In this document: positions 14,491 through 21,289 of the stretch, piece after piece | Layout of the letters: each line of letters starts with the position of its first letter | Numbering within the stretch: position 1 is the stretch's first letter | Source: Leucothrix mucor | GTDB taxonomy: Bacteria > Pseudomonadota > Gammaproteobacteria > Thiotrichales > Thiotrichaceae | Direction: 5' to 3' | Length of the DNA: 22,089 bases | NCBI GenBank assembly: GCA_011322515.1 | Contig: DRMS01000188.1 | Coordinates: 1 to 22,089 of the forward strand | Made by a program: the position numbers and the translations under genes | The notes under the pieces: model-generated | Seen by the model: the letters and a program-made list of their open reading frames with translations, nothing else | The model's database searches: none | Told to the model about the DNA's origin: nothing

Positions 14491-15744
14491 CTACGACTCC
14501 AACCCACCTGCTTGCTTTAAATGCGCAATGCGTATGGAAGCGGGCGGGTGAGAATCATAAAAAGAAGAGTACAACGGGTCTGGCGTTAATGTTCCTGCAT
14601 TCTTCTTATATAGACCAACCAATGCACTAATGAGTTCCTTTGCACTTGATTCTTTTGCCGCAAACTCATCCGCTTCAAATTCATGCTTACGTGACCACCA
14701 TGCCATCATAGGACCAATAAAAAAAGTATAAATAGGCGCAACTAGCATGAACAAAAGCAAAGCCATATAAGTGGAAGATTGTTCCACACCTAGCACATGA
14801 TAAAACGCATCTTGCTTCATTAAATAAGCTAAAATAGCAAACCCTGCCAATGTCATTAACATCGACAATACCAACCCTTTAATCACATGTTTACGCTTAA
14901 AATGCCCTAATTCATGCGCCAAGACCGCTTCAACTTCACTGGGCGATAAATGTTTTAATAACGTATCAAAAAAGACAATACGTTTATTCTTACCAAAACC
15001 TGTAAAATAGGCATTACCGTGGCTCGAACGGCGCGATCCATCCATCACAAAAACACCTTGAGAATTAAAGCCTGTGCGCTCTAGTAGCTTAGTAATACGC
15101 GATAGTACTTCGCCCTCTTCCAAGGGTTTAAATTTATTAAAAATAGGCGCGATAAATTTGGGGTAAGCCCACATCATCAGCAGTGAAAACAAGGTAATCG
15201 CAAGCCATGCATATAACCACCACAACTCACCTGCCGATTCCATTAGCCATAAAACCAACATAATTAGCGGCACACCGATGACTATGGACAAGACAGTGTT
15301 TTTTAGTAGATCAATAAAAAATGTTTTAAGGGTTAGCTTATTAAAGCCAAACTTTTCTTCAATCACAAAATGACTATAAAGAGAGGTGGGAATATCAACC
15401 AAACTGGAAATAAGGGTAAAACTAAGAATCACAGCGACTCCTGTTGTGATACCTCCTAAATCAAATGTGCGCAACCACTGGTCTAATACATTAAGCCCGC
15501 CACCTAAAGTCCACAGTAACAATAAGACAGACCCCAACAATAGCTCAAAGCGCCCATACCCCCCTTTTGCCATCGTATAATCCGCTGCTTTTTGGTGTTC
15601 TTCTAAGCTAACTTTATCTTTAAACTCATCAGGAACCGCACTGCGATGTTTCTTAACATGCGCCCCTTGACGAAATGATAGCCAAAGCTGCAAAGCAAGC
15701 GTAATAATAAAAGGTATTATAAAAATCCAAGTGTATGTGTGCAT
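14491..15744 (-). CDS. M48-family (Ste24-type) membrane metalloprotease
   Basis: 417 residues. The N-terminal half has several membrane segments (about 4-24, 68-88, 100-118, 150-168, 176-194) in the arrangement of CAAX prenyl protease 1/Ste24 rather than the shorter HtpX. The zinc motif is HELGH (His277, Glu278, His281), and the third ligand lies in HEFEADEFA (about 354-362). YFTGFGKNKRIVFFDTLLKHLS and SHPPASIRIAHLKQ are also typical. Bacterial homologues are membrane quality-control proteases, as prenylated CAAX substrates are absent. It is first of the minus-strand unit, 87 bp from the divergent orn. No clear Shine-Dalgarno precedes the ATG. Confidence 0.93.
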   Translation of the reverse strand: MHTYTWIFIIPFIITLALQLWLSFRQGAHVKKHRSAVPDEFKDKVSLEEHQKAADYTMAKGGYGRFELLLGSVLLLLWTLGGGLNVLDQWLRTFDLGGITTGVAVILSFTLISSLVDIPTSLYSHFVIEEKFGFNKLTLKTFFIDLLKNTVLSIVIGVPLIMLVLWLMESAGELWWLYAWLAITLFSLLMMWAYPKFIAPIFNKFKPLEEGEVLSRITKLLERTGFNSQGVFVMDGSRRSSHGNAYFTGFGKNKRIVFFDTLLKHLSPSEVEAVLAHELGHFKRKHVIKGLVLSMLMTLAGFAILAYLMKQDAFYHVLGVEQSSTYMALLLFMLVAPIYTFFIGPMMAWWSRKHEFEADEFAAKESSAKELISALVGLYKKNAGTLTPDPLYSSFYDSHPPASIRIAHLKQAGGLES

Positions 15745-15770
15745 ATGATTTTGTTAGACTGCCTGATTTT

Positions 15771-15799
15771 TTGATTGATAGAAAGTCGCGTAGTATAAG
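15771..15799 (+). promoter_or_regulatory. Probable orn promoter
   Basis: TTGATT (15771-15776) and TATAAG (15794-15799) are separated by 17 bp, in the 87-bp spacer shared with the divergent M48 protease gene. The start codon is about 33 bp after the -10 box, behind a good AAGGAAG ribosome site. Confidence 0.5.
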
Positions 15800-15831
15800 C
15801 GATAACGATAGCTGAAAGGAAGTTCTAGACC

Positions 15832-16386
15832 ATGAGTAATAAGACTATAAACGCAGACAACCTTATCTGGATAGACCTTGAAATGACAGGGCTGGATACT
15901 TTCAACGATGTCATTATTGAGATCGCCACCGTTGTCACTGATAAGGACCTGAATAAATTAGCGGAAGGTCCTGTCATCGCGATTCATCAATCGAATAGCG
16001 TGCTGGATGCAATGGATGAGTGGAATCAATCGCACCACGGCGGTTCTGGTTTAGTTAAGCGTGTTCAAGAAAGCAACTACAGCGTACAGCAAGCAGAAGC
16101 AGAAACCCTTGAATTTTTACGCCAATACGTTCCTCAGGGAGCATCCCCCATGTGTGGCAATAGTATCTGCCAAGATCGTCGCTTTATGGCACGTTTAATG
16201 CCTAAGTTGGAAGATTATTTCCATTATCGTAATCTGGATGTCAGCACCTTAAAAGAACTGGCTGCACGGTGGAAGCCCGAAATATTAGATCAGTTTGATA
16301 AAAAAGGTGCGCATTTGGCATTGGATGATATTTTGGAATCTATTGAAGAATTGCAGTTTTATCGTCAGGCTATTTTGTCGATTTAG
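15832..16386 (+). CDS. orn: Oligoribonuclease
   Basis: 184 residues, full length for the family. It has DEDDh exonuclease residues: Asp15 and Glu17 in WIDLEMTGL, Asp115 in NSICQDRRF, His161 and Asp166 in KKGAHLALDDI. Orn degrades the shortest RNA fragments, especially dinucleotides such as pGpG from cyclic-di-GMP turnover, and is essential in many gammaproteobacteria. The Shine-Dalgarno AAGGAAG lies about 8 bp before the ATG. It is divergent from the M48-cytochrome-rsgA unit. Family A copy 5 begins 9 bp after its stop and probably terminates the transcript. Confidence 0.98.
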   Translation: MSNKTINADNLIWIDLEMTGLDTFNDVIIEIATVVTDKDLNKLAEGPVIAIHQSNSVLDAMDEWNQSHHGGSGLVKRVQESNYSVQQAEAETLEFLRQYVPQGASPMCGNSICQDRRFMARLMPKLEDYFHYRNLDVSTLKELAARWKPEILDQFDKKGAHLALDDILESIEELQFYRQAILSI

Positions 16387-16395
16387 AGAATTTTT

Positions 16396-16538
16396 GGCTA
16401 CCAATTTAAGGCGGGACAAGTAACGTCATAGCAAAAACTCGCACCCTTCGACAAGCTCAGGGAGCTAGCTTCCTGAGCTTGTCGAAGGGTGCGAGTGAAT
16501 AGCAGAAACATTAACTGTCCCACCTTAAACTGGTAGCC
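16396..16538 (-). repeat. Family A element, copy 5 (short form)
   Basis: 143 bp, GGCTACCAATTTAAGGCGGG at one end and ACCTTAAACTGGTAGCC at the other. The interior is the short-form stem with the loop GAGCTAGCTT-like, as in copy 3. It starts 9 bp after the orn stop. The flanks (GAATTTTT and GTTCCAAG) do not match, and its right end abuts family B copy 5 exactly. Confidence 0.9.
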
Positions 16539-16628
16539 GTTCCAAGCAATGATTTTACCCATCTTACTTGCCCTTTTGCTTCTGCTTGAATCAGCGCAAT
16601 ATAGGTAAATTCATTACTTGAAACTTCC
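16539..16628. mobile_element. Family B MITE-like element, copy 5 (internally deleted)
   Basis: About 90 bp in the orientation opposite to copy 4. AAGCAATGATTTTACCCATC and TTGCCCTTTTGCTTCTGCTT are the reverse complement of the copy 4 right arm, joined directly to GCGCAATATAGGTAAATTCA, the left arm; the central stem is missing. The right end CTTCC is followed by TTA (16629-16631). The first bases of its left end are missing where family A copy 5 stops. No gene is seen from here to the dnaQ stop at 16738. Confidence 0.65.
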
Positions 16629-16737
16629 TTATCTTACAGGTAAATGGTTACAATAAATAAGCTTCAAAATTCAATTTCAAGGCATTGCTTGCAATCACTG
16701 CTCATTAAATTTATCAAACAGGTAGTTAGGACAAAAT

Positions 16738-17466
16738 TTAAAACAGAGTCTTCCAACTATCTTTACCCGATATTTTCTCAATATCCATCATGCGCTCAAT
16801 ATGTGTCGCTTCTTCATTATCATTAGCTTTAATTACTTTAAGTGCATCGTTATCAACATGAACACGACGAAAACCTGATGAGCCTGCGTTATCAGAACCA
16901 GAGTTTTGAGAACTTGATAATGATAACGTGGTCTGCCCACCTGTCATAGCGAGATAAACATCACCTAAAATCTCTGAATCCAGCAATGCACCGTGCAAGG
17001 TGCGATGTGCATTATTAATTTCATAGCGCTTACATAAAGCATCCAGACTATTGCGCTGCCCAGGATGCAGGTCTCGCGCCATCACCAAGGAGTCTGTAAT
17101 GGTGCAAAGTTCATCCAAGTGCGGATAATTATCACCTGTTTTTTGATTATGCAAATCAATTTCATAATCAAGAAAGCCAACGTCAAAGGGGGCATTGTGG
17201 ATAATCAACTCTGCGCCTTTTATATACTCGATAAACTCGGCAGTGATTTTTTCAAAGTTGGGTTTATCGGCAAGAAATTCGGGGGTAATACCGTGTACAG
17301 CTAGTGCTTCGGCATCAATCTCTCGGTTTGGTTGAATATATTGGTGATAATCATTACCCGTCATTTTGCGGTCGATCATCTCTACACAACCGATTTCGAT
17401 GATGCGATGCCCATCTCTGGTTTCTAGCCCTGTTGTTTCTGTATCCAGCAAGATTTGTCTACTCAC
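16738..17466 (-). CDS. dnaQ: DNA polymerase III epsilon subunit (proofreading exonuclease)
   Basis: 242 residues, nearly identical in length to E. coli DnaQ. The DEDDh exonuclease residues are Asp8 and Glu10 in LLDTETTGLE, Asp95 in HNAPFDVGFLDYEI, and His158 and Asp163 in RTLHGALLDSEIL. After the exonuclease domain (1-175) comes a Ser/Gln/Asn-rich linker (about 177-200) and a C-terminal segment ending KISGKDSWKTLF, which in DnaQ binds the polymerase alpha subunit. The start overlaps the end of rnhA by four bases and carries a GGAGGG ribosome site within rnhA. The rnhA-dnaQ pair is a well-known gammaproteobacterial arrangement, usually divergent in E. coli but collinear here. Confidence 0.97.
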   Translation of the reverse strand: MSRQILLDTETTGLETRDGHRIIEIGCVEMIDRKMTGNDYHQYIQPNREIDAEALAVHGITPEFLADKPNFEKITAEFIEYIKGAELIIHNAPFDVGFLDYEIDLHNQKTGDNYPHLDELCTITDSLVMARDLHPGQRNSLDALCKRYEINNAHRTLHGALLDSEILGDVYLAMTGGQTTLSLSSSQNSGSDNAGSSGFRRVHVDNDALKVIKANDNEEATHIERMMDIEKISGKDSWKTLF

Positions 17467-17912
17467 TCATTCCCTCCTTTTTCATCCATCGCACGGTTTG
17501 CTAACGCATCTACAATCTCATTTTCCTTATGACCGCTATGACCTTTAACCCATTTCCAGTCAATATCATGTGGTTCGGTGGCTTTATCCAAACGTTGCCA
17601 GAGGTCTTTATTTTTCACCTCTTTTTTAGCCGCCGTTTTCCAATTGCGTTTTTTCCAGTTAGTCATCCACTGGGTTATTCCCTGTCTTACATATTGAGAA
17701 TCGGTGGTTAGGATAACATTGCAAGGCTTGGTTAAAATCTCCAAACCTTTAATCGCCGCCATTAGCTCCATACGATTATTAGTTGTTTCTGGTTCATAGC
17801 CATAGAGTTCTTTTTCATGCTTGCCATAGCGCAATAACGTACCCCAGCCACCTATGCCAGGGTTACCTCTGCAACCGCCATCGGTGAATATTTCTACTGT
17901 TTGATTTGACAT
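17463..17912 (-). CDS. rnhA: Ribonuclease HI
   Basis: 149 residues, the usual family length. Active-site residues are Asp11 in FTDGGCRGNPG, Glu49 in NNRMELMAAI, Asp71 in LTTDSQYV, His125 in VKGHSGH and Asp135 in NEIVDALAN. The basic handle WMTNWKKRNWKTAAKKEVKN (about 82-101) that grips RNA-DNA hybrids is present. It removes RNA from RNA-DNA hybrids during replication and at R-loops. It is translated ahead of dnaQ with a four-base overlap. No strong ribosome site precedes the ATG. The 135 bp between it and the lipoprotein gene hold nothing I can name. Confidence 0.97.
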   Translation of the reverse strand: MSNQTVEIFTDGGCRGNPGIGGWGTLLRYGKHEKELYGYEPETTNNRMELMAAIKGLEILTKPCNVILTTDSQYVRQGITQWMTNWKKRNWKTAAKKEVKNKDLWQRLDKATEPHDIDWKWVKGHSGHKENEIVDALANRAMDEKGGNE

Positions 17913-18047
17913 TTATTGATTGATACTCATTCTATAATAAAGACGTGAACGGTTTCTGTTTATAACGGATTCTGTGTCGCCACACGAAAGCGATCATCAG
18001 TAGGAGGATACAATAAATCTAACATTTTGCTCGTTTATTTTGATCTC

Positions 18048-18647
18048 CTACTTCCCACACAACGGTAATATTTTATCAATAGACTGATTACTCTTTTTTA
18101 AATCCTCTTGCATGTCATGGTCAATAATCAAAGGCAATAACCCCGTATTTTTACCAATCTTAACCCAAGTTGATACCAAAATCGGCTTATCATTAAGCTT
18201 ACCTGTTCGACAATAATCAACCCCAACACTGAAAGAGCCTTGCATATTATCACCATAGGCTTGTTTTCTTTTTTTATGTTGCTGACGAAATACCTCAATA
18301 CGTTCACTATCTTTTGTGGCTATTTTATAAAGCAATGTGGTATAGCTAGCTTTTCCTAATGCATTAATCGATAACAGCTTTTCTTTATCCGTTACCTTTT
18401 CAAGCTTTATTTGCAGTACGTTTGCATTTTTCTTTTTCTCTCCCAGCCATGATGAAAACGTCATTTGCACTCCCTTTTTACCTTCCCGTAATCCATTCGG
18501 TACACGTGTTGCCGCATTTAAATAGGCGGGATCAACCGTCATTAAATCTGTTCTAGCAAGGTGATACATTGTTTTTAGCGGGATAGAGCTACAGGCAGAA
18601 ATAAAAAGTATCAATAATAGGGGTCTAACCAATGCTAATTTCTTCAT
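18048..18647 (-). CDS. Predicted lipoprotein, function unknown
   Basis: 199 residues. A lipoprotein signal (KK, then LALVRPLLLILFISAC) has its lipobox Ile-Ser-Ala-Cys with Cys19 as the likely modified residue, so it should be attached to the outer or inner membrane on the periplasmic side. The mature part is soluble and basic, with no motif I recognise; stretches such as LNAATRVPNGLREGKKGVQM and FSVGVDYCRTGKLNDKP may help a search. Two further cysteines (in VDYCRT and LPLCGK) could form a disulphide. A good AGGAA ribosome site precedes the ATG. It is divergent from the DUF2975/Xre pair, with a perfect palindrome in the 79-bp spacer, so it may be under the same regulator. Confidence 0.7.
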   Translation of the reverse strand: MKKLALVRPLLLILFISACSSIPLKTMYHLARTDLMTVDPAYLNAATRVPNGLREGKKGVQMTFSSWLGEKKKNANVLQIKLEKVTDKEKLLSINALGKASYTTLLYKIATKDSERIEVFRQQHKKRKQAYGDNMQGSFSVGVDYCRTGKLNDKPILVSTWVKIGKNTGLLPLIIDHDMQEDLKKSNQSIDKILPLCGK

Positions 18648-18674
18648 CGTATAATTCCTGAATAATTTGATTTA

Positions 18675-18693
18675 ATTATCGTATTACGATAAT
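18675..18693. promoter_or_regulatory. Perfect 19-bp palindrome, likely operator
   Basis: ATTATCGTA (18675-18683), one central T, and TACGATAAT (18685-18693) form a perfect inverted repeat midway between two divergent starts (lipoprotein at 18647, DUF2975 protein at 18727). Its size and symmetry fit a dimeric helix-turn-helix regulator, most simply the Xre protein encoded at 19276-19491. No T-run follows, so it is not a terminator. Confidence 0.6.
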
Positions 18694-18726
18694 ATTTTAA
18701 TGTAAAGATATTATTTAGGATAAATT

Positions 18727-19263
18727 ATGCAGTTACATAAATCAGCAATAGGTCTCTGGATGTCTCCCATGACTAAACTATTAGGAATCGCCCTGCTACT
18801 CATCAACAGTTTTTACTGGTTCACACCTGCCTTTGCAGAGTCTGTGGCAATCATGTACTCAGGGATTGATGCTTCACATTACACCTTAACCAGTAGCAAT
18901 CGTTTGTTAGGATGGCTTATTAGTAGCCTACAAATTTCACTATTAACCTATGGTCTCTTTACCGTTGCCAGTATTTTTCAAGATTTTGCTAACGGTATAT
19001 GGTTTGTCGATAGCTTTGGCAATAAAATAAAGCGCTTTGGCGTATCGCTACTGATATTTTCGCTACTCAGCCCAGTGGTACAAGCATTAACAGGGTTCGC
19101 CCTTACCTACACAAACCCTGAAACACAACGCATGATTGTTCTTTCTATCAGCATTGATGGCAAGGGAATTATTATTTTACTAGTAGGAATATTACTGATA
19201 TTAATCGGTAAGGTCATGGCAGAAGCCACCCGACTTGCAGATGAAAATAGTCAAATAATTTAG
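18727..19263 (+). CDS. DUF2975 membrane protein
   Basis: 178 residues with four hydrophobic segments (about 15-35, 62-84, 105-125, 147-165). The C-terminal GKVMAEATRLADENSQII is the hallmark end of DUF2975 proteins, and DFANGIWFVDSFGNKIKRFG is their usual internal loop. Family members are small integral membrane proteins almost always encoded with a short Xre-type regulator, as here 12 bp downstream. They may act as membrane sensors or anti-regulators, but no function is established. Ribosome site TAGGAT lies about 8 bp before the ATG. Confidence 0.85.
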   Translation: MQLHKSAIGLWMSPMTKLLGIALLLINSFYWFTPAFAESVAIMYSGIDASHYTLTSSNRLLGWLISSLQISLLTYGLFTVASIFQDFANGIWFVDSFGNKIKRFGVSLLIFSLLSPVVQALTGFALTYTNPETQRMIVLSISIDGKGIIILLVGILLILIGKVMAEATRLADENSQII

Positions 19264-19275
19264 ATTGGATAAGCA

Positions 19276-19491
19276 ATGACAACTCAGGAAAAAAAAATTA
19301 TTGTCACGCTTGATGTAATGCTGGCAAAACGCAAAATGCGCTCAAAAGAACTGGCGCAACGTATCGGCATTACTGCGCAGAATGTTTCATTACTTAAATC
19401 AGGGAAGGTGAAAGGGATACGTTTTCAGACACTGGCTAAAATCTGTGAAGTATTGGAATGCCAACCTGAGGATATTTTGCGGTTTGAGTGA
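19276..19491 (+). CDS. Xre/Cro-type helix-turn-helix regulator (YozG-like)
   Basis: 71 residues consisting almost wholly of one helix-turn-helix domain. SKELAQRIGITAQNVSLLKSGKVKGIR (about 23-49) is the DNA-binding unit, and FQTLAKICEVLECQPEDILRFE is the typical end of YozG-like Xre proteins. Such proteins pair with DUF2975 membrane proteins and probably repress their own operon. The palindrome at 18675-18693 is the candidate binding site. It follows the membrane-protein gene by 12 bp and is co-transcribed. Confidence 0.9.
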   Translation: MTTQEKKIIVTLDVMLAKRKMRSKELAQRIGITAQNVSLLKSGKVKGIRFQTLAKICEVLECQPEDILRFE

Positions 19492-19565
19492 TTATTATTT
19501 GTTCGTTTCTTAGTGATATTCTGTAACCTAAACACAGGCTATAGACATTCATTTATTAAATTTCC

Positions 19566-19618
19566 GCACCCTTCAACGCCACTCAGGAAGCCGTACCCTG
19601 AGCGGAGTTGAAGGGTGC
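19566..19618. repeat. REP-like hairpin of a second type
   Basis: GCACCCTTCAAC (19566-19577) pairs with GTTGAAGGGTGC (19607-19618), and inside it CTCAGG (19582-19587) pairs with CCTGAG (19597-19602); four bases on each side between the stems do not pair. The arm CCCTTCAACGCCACTCAGG is related to, but distinct from, the family A arm CCCTTCGACAAGCTCAGG, and it has no GGCTACC ends. It lies between the convergent Xre and peroxiredoxin genes and may terminate both. Confidence 0.8.
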
Positions 19619-19701
19619 AATTATTTATGTGAAAAACTATATAACATCAGTCATCAAGATAAAATTGAATACGTGAACCTCTATATAATGACAAGAAAAA
19701 C

Positions 19702-20232
19702 TCAAGAGCCTTGCAATTTTTGCAAATCGTTTAATACCTCTTCAACATGCGATTTAGGGGTAACGTTACGATAAATTTTAGCAATGTTTCCTTTGGGATC
19801 AATAATAAAACTATGCCGTTTAGCAATCTTAAAAATCAATAAATCTCTAATTGAACCATAACGTTGTGCTACCTTTCCATCGGGGTCTGCTAATAAAGTA
19901 AAGGGTAGTTGATGATGCTTGGAAAAATCGGCATGACTTTCTTTATTATCCACGCTTACCCCCCAAACCACGGTATTTTTTGCGCGTATGGCAACCATAT
20001 TATCACGAAAACTACAGGCCTCAGCGACACAACCTGGGGTTTCATCTTTTGGATAAAAATACAAAACTAACCACCTCCCTTTCATTTTGCTTAAAGTCTG
20101 TGGTTGGTTTTTCTGATCAACTAAAGTGAAGTCTGGTGCTACTGATCCAACCTTAATAGTCTCTTCTGCTGACACGCTATTTACCCCTATTAGAAACAAT
20201 AGACTAATGATACTACTGATAATTTTATTCAT
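19702..20232 (-). CDS. Exported PrxQ/Bcp-type peroxiredoxin
   Basis: 176 residues. A signal peptide (NKIISSIISLLFLIGVNSV, cleavage likely after SAE or VSA) precedes a full AhpC/TSA domain. The peroxidatic cysteine is Cys68 in KDETPGCVAEACSFRD, and Cys73, five residues on, is the resolving cysteine of the PrxQ atypical two-cysteine class. VAPDFTLVDQ, VVWGVSVDNKESHADF and RHSFIIDPKGNI are also typical. It reduces hydroperoxides; with the leader it would act in the periplasm, where it needs a thiol donor not seen here. Most Bcp proteins are cytoplasmic. The gene ends near the REP-like hairpin and lies 39 bp downstream of the unknown gene at 20272-20943. Confidence 0.9.
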   Translation of the reverse strand: MNKIISSIISLLFLIGVNSVSAEETIKVGSVAPDFTLVDQKNQPQTLSKMKGRWLVLYFYPKDETPGCVAEACSFRDNMVAIRAKNTVVWGVSVDNKESHADFSKHHQLPFTLLADPDGKVAQRYGSIRDLLIFKIAKRHSFIIDPKGNIAKIYRNVTPKSHVEEVLNDLQKLQGS

Positions 20233-20271
20233 ATTTTAAAGTATTAAGGAACATCTACGAGCCAATTTCTA

Positions 20272-20943
20272 TTAGCTAGAGCGTCTTATATTCAAAACAT
20301 TAGCATGAGTCGCCATTGTTGCCTTAGCGCCAAATAATGCAAACATATGTGATGCGATAAGCTCTTCGGGTATGTCGCGCATCATCTCAGGGATTTTATA
20401 CGGCCACTCAGTCTCCATAAGATGGGTTTGTATCATTGAATACACATTCTGAGCGGCGTAAGTTTCTTTTTCTTCATCGGTAGATGACATTCTTGCAACC
20501 GCACCTGTCACAATTTTATCAATCACTAGCTTGTCCTTTTTCTTAATAAAATGCGCTTTATAAGCCAGCTCACCCGTCCAACTTTTTACAAAATATAACC
20601 AACTATCATAACTATAGATATCCCATTTAACCTCCATCGACTCTGCCTTATAAAGTGCGCCCTGCCCCCTATTTTGATAAATAATATTAGCCTTATACGT
20701 TTCAGAGTTTGCTATAAGCGCAGTTTTATATTTTTCACCATTATCAGAGCGACTTTCGTTAAAGCTTTCTACCACAGACTCATTATATTGGGTTGCTACC
20801 GCATTTTTCGTAAAATCACTAATATCTAATATTTCAACACCGTATGGGTTATCCCCAGCAGCAAACCACTTTGGTGGGTATTCAGTAGCTTGTCTTTTTT
20901 CTTTAGGGGCAGATGAACTATTATTTGGTTCTATTGAGGTCAT
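20272..20943 (-). CDS. Protein of unknown function
   Basis: 223 residues, not recognised. There is no signal peptide or membrane segment. The first 20 residues are polar and low in complexity (Ser, Asn, Pro, Lys). The centre is rich in aromatic residues: YPPKWFAAGDNPYGVEIL (about 22-39), KWDIYSYDSWLYFVKSWTGEL (about 105-125) and WPYKIPEMMRDIPEELIASH (about 180-199), which suggests a compact beta-rich fold. It has no cysteine or known catalytic motif. The end (HMFALFGAKATMATHANVLNI) is hydrophobic. It lies 39 bp upstream of the exported peroxiredoxin on the same strand, so co-transcription is possible. The ribosome site is weak. Composition and length favour a real gene. Confidence 0.6.
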   Translation of the reverse strand: MTSIEPNNSSSAPKEKRQATEYPPKWFAAGDNPYGVEILDISDFTKNAVATQYNESVVESFNESRSDNGEKYKTALIANSETYKANIIYQNRGQGALYKAESMEVKWDIYSYDSWLYFVKSWTGELAYKAHFIKKKDKLVIDKIVTGAVARMSSTDEEKETYAAQNVYSMIQTHLMETEWPYKIPEMMRDIPEELIASHMFALFGAKATMATHANVLNIRRSS

Positions 20944-21056
20944 ATTTATTTACAGTTTATAGGGTTCGGAAGGCATCTTCACAAATAGAAAATAGTTTAC
21001 ATTTTTATAGCTGTATGAAATTTATGTATAGACATGCACTTATTAAATTTCATTTT

Positions 21057-21224
21057 GGCTACCAGTTTAAGGCGGGACAGTTCATGTTTCTGTTATTCAT
21101 CCGCACCCTTCGACAAGCTCAGGAAGCGGTGTCCTGAGTCTACCGAAGGGCTAGTTCCCTGAGCTTGTCGAAGGGTGCGGGTTATTTGCCATGACGTTAC
21201 TTGTCCCGCCTTAAATTGGTAGCC
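21057..21224 (+). mobile_element. Family A element, copy 6 (long form) with 8-bp target duplication
   Basis: 168 bp, the best-preserved long copy: left end GGCTACCAGTTTAAGGCGGG, right end GCCTTAAATTGGTAGCC. It is flanked by the perfect direct repeat TTCATTTT at 21049-21056 and 21225-21232. The interior has three arms: CCCTTCGACAAGCTCAGG, then CCTGAGTCTACCGAAGGG, then CCCTGAGCTTGTCGAAGGG; the first and third are perfect complements. It lies downstream of the SulP gene end. Confidence 0.93.
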
Positions 21225-21289
21225 TTCATTTTGATGACTAAAAAGCTGAAGCTTTCACTCCTTTCATAATGTTATGTTTATGCCATTAT

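Noticed and set aside
20913..21137. 74-codon plus-strand frame running into repeat copy 6
   Set aside because: It begins inside another gene in antisense and ends in the repeat; composition is not protein-like.
1..21224. Repeated hairpins as a CRISPR array
   Set aside because: The copies are 143-168 bp, kilobases apart and in both orientations, with no spacer pattern or cas genes.
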